A stretch of DNA of 6,836 nucleotides from Desulfobacterales bacterium (GTDB lineage: Bacteria > Desulfobacterota > Desulfobacteria > Desulfobacterales > UBA2174_A): the NCBI GenBank assembly GCA_025454075.1, contig JALOPD010000190.1:1-6836 (forward strand), given 5' to 3'. Position 1 is the stretch's first letter, and the number at the start of each line of letters is the position of its first letter. A model generated the notes under the pieces. It made no database searches. It was not told where the DNA came from and saw only the letters and a program-made list of their open reading frames with translations. This document shows positions 6,106 to 6,836 of the stretch, in pieces. The translations under genes and the position numbers were made by a program.

Positions 6106-6836
6106 CCGATCGCCTGCTCAGCATCGAAGACCTCTCGGTGGCCTTCCACACCCCGGAAGGGACCGCCCGGGCCGTGGACCGCGTGAGCTTCGACCTGAAC
6201 AAGGGCGAAACCATAGGCCTCGTGGGCGAGTCGGGCTGCGGCAAAAGCGTCACCTCGCTCAGCATTCTGGGCCTGATCCCCTCGCCGCCGGGCGCGATCG
6301 ATTCCGGCCGCATCCGGTTTGAAGGCCGCAACCTGCTGGAGCTCGACCCCGAGGCCCTGCGCGGCCTGCGCGGCCGGGACATCGCCATGATTTTCCAAGA
6401 GCCGATGACCTCGCTCAACCCCGTGCTTGCGATCGGCCGCCAGGTGGCCGAACCGCTGATGGTTCACCGCGGACTGGGCCGCGAGGCGGCCCTCGATCAG
6501 GCCGCCGAATGGCTGGAACGCGTCAGGATCCCGGCCGCCCGCCGCCGGCTCGCCGATTACCCGCACCAGCTCTCGGGCGGCATGCGCCAGCGGGTCATGA
6601 TCGCCATGGCCATGGTCTGCCGGCCGAAGCTGCTCATCGCCGACGAGCCCACGACGGCCCTGGACGTCAGCATCCAGGCCCAGATCCTGGCGCTCATGCT
6701 GGAGCTCAAGAACGAGATGGGCATGGCCCTGCTGCTGATCACGCACAACCTCGGAGTGGTGGCGCAGATGGCGTCCCGGGTGGTCGTCATGTACGCCGGC
6801 CAGGTAGTGGAGGAAGCCCGCACCGTGGACCTCTTC
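6102..6836 (+). CDS. ABC transporter ATP-binding protein, DppD/OppD-type (3' end outside window)
   Basis: The reading frame is open from ATG 6102 to the window end (245 codons, no stop). Motifs in order are Walker A GESGCGKS (42-49), Q-loop Q99 in [10 protein letters not shown], signature LSGGMRQR (157-164), Walker B LLIADEP (177-183), D-loop ALD (186-188), and H-loop H215 in [10 protein letters not shown]. It energises the importer by binding and hydrolysing ATP on the cytoplasmic face. Full-length DppD/OppD proteins are about 320-330 residues, so roughly the last 80 residues, including the C-terminal oligopeptide-transporter (oligo_HPY) extension, should follow beyond the window. A DppF/OppF-type partner ATPase is expected next. 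The start overlaps the M20 stop as ATGA, which implies translational coupling. The residue after H215 is Asn where Asp is commonest in this family; all catalytic residues are present. Confidence 0.95.
   Translation, partial: MTDRLLSIEDLSVAFHTPEGTARAVDRVSFDLNKGETIGLVGESGCGKSVTSLSILGLIPSPPGAIDSGRIRFEGRNLLELDPEALRGLRGRDIAMIFQEPMTSLNPVLAIGRQVAEPLMVHRGLGREAALDQAAEWLERVRIPAARRRLADYPHQLSGGMRQRVMIAMAMVCRPKLLIADEPTTALDVSIQAQILALMLELKNEMGMALLLITHNLGVVAQMASRVVVMYAGQVVEEARTVDLF

Noticed and set aside
6744..6749. Asn after the H-loop His in the ATPase as a sign of inactivation
   Set aside because: The catalytic His, Walker A, Walker B, Q-loop and signature are intact. Variation at this position is tolerated and does not itself indicate loss of function.

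Overview
The window is a GC-rich stretch (coding parts roughly 60-66% G+C by eye) with six genes, all on the + strand. It reads as a peptide/amide uptake and hydrolysis locus. The substrate-binding protein has a type I signal peptide without a lipobox, which points to a Gram-negative host with a free periplasmic binding protein. The spacers hold a palindrome of the AAATCCCCC...GGGGGATTT type and AT-rich arrays of a GTGTTAR heptamer. I associate both loosely with Desulfobacterota (former Deltaproteobacteria) genomes. That placement is from memory and tentative.

Layout: (1) 1-1007, an Ntn-type P1 family (DmpA/NylC-like) self-processing peptidase or amide hydrolase, whose start codon begins one base before the window. 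(2) 1008-1149, a spacer with a good sigma70-like promoter (TGGACA-N17-TATAAA) and a strong Shine-Dalgarno. (3) 1150-2646, a periplasmic family 5 solute-binding protein. (4) 2647-2828, a spacer with two consecutive nested hairpins and a short leader ORF carrying a strong Shine-Dalgarno. (5) 2829-3773, a DppB/OppB-type permease. (6) 3774-3886, an AT-rich spacer almost filled by a heptamer-repeat inverted element. (7) 3887-4711, a DppC/OppC-type permease. (8) 4712-4821, a second AT-rich spacer with a decayed relative of the same element. (9) 4822-6105, an M20 family metallopeptidase/deacylase. (10) 6102-6836, a DppD/OppD-type ATPase that overlaps the M20 gene by ATGA and runs off the window.

Working model: the binding protein captures an oligopeptide or amide-bonded compound in the periplasm. 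The two permeases and the ATPase (probably with a second ATPase beyond the window) import it. The M20 enzyme, and possibly the P1 hydrolase upstream, then cleave it in the cytoplasm. The substrate cannot be read from the sequence. The protein families are well known. The less ordinary material is in the spacers: paired hairpins after the binding-protein gene, a leader ORF overlapping the first permease start, and two related heptamer-repeat elements on either side of the second permease gene.
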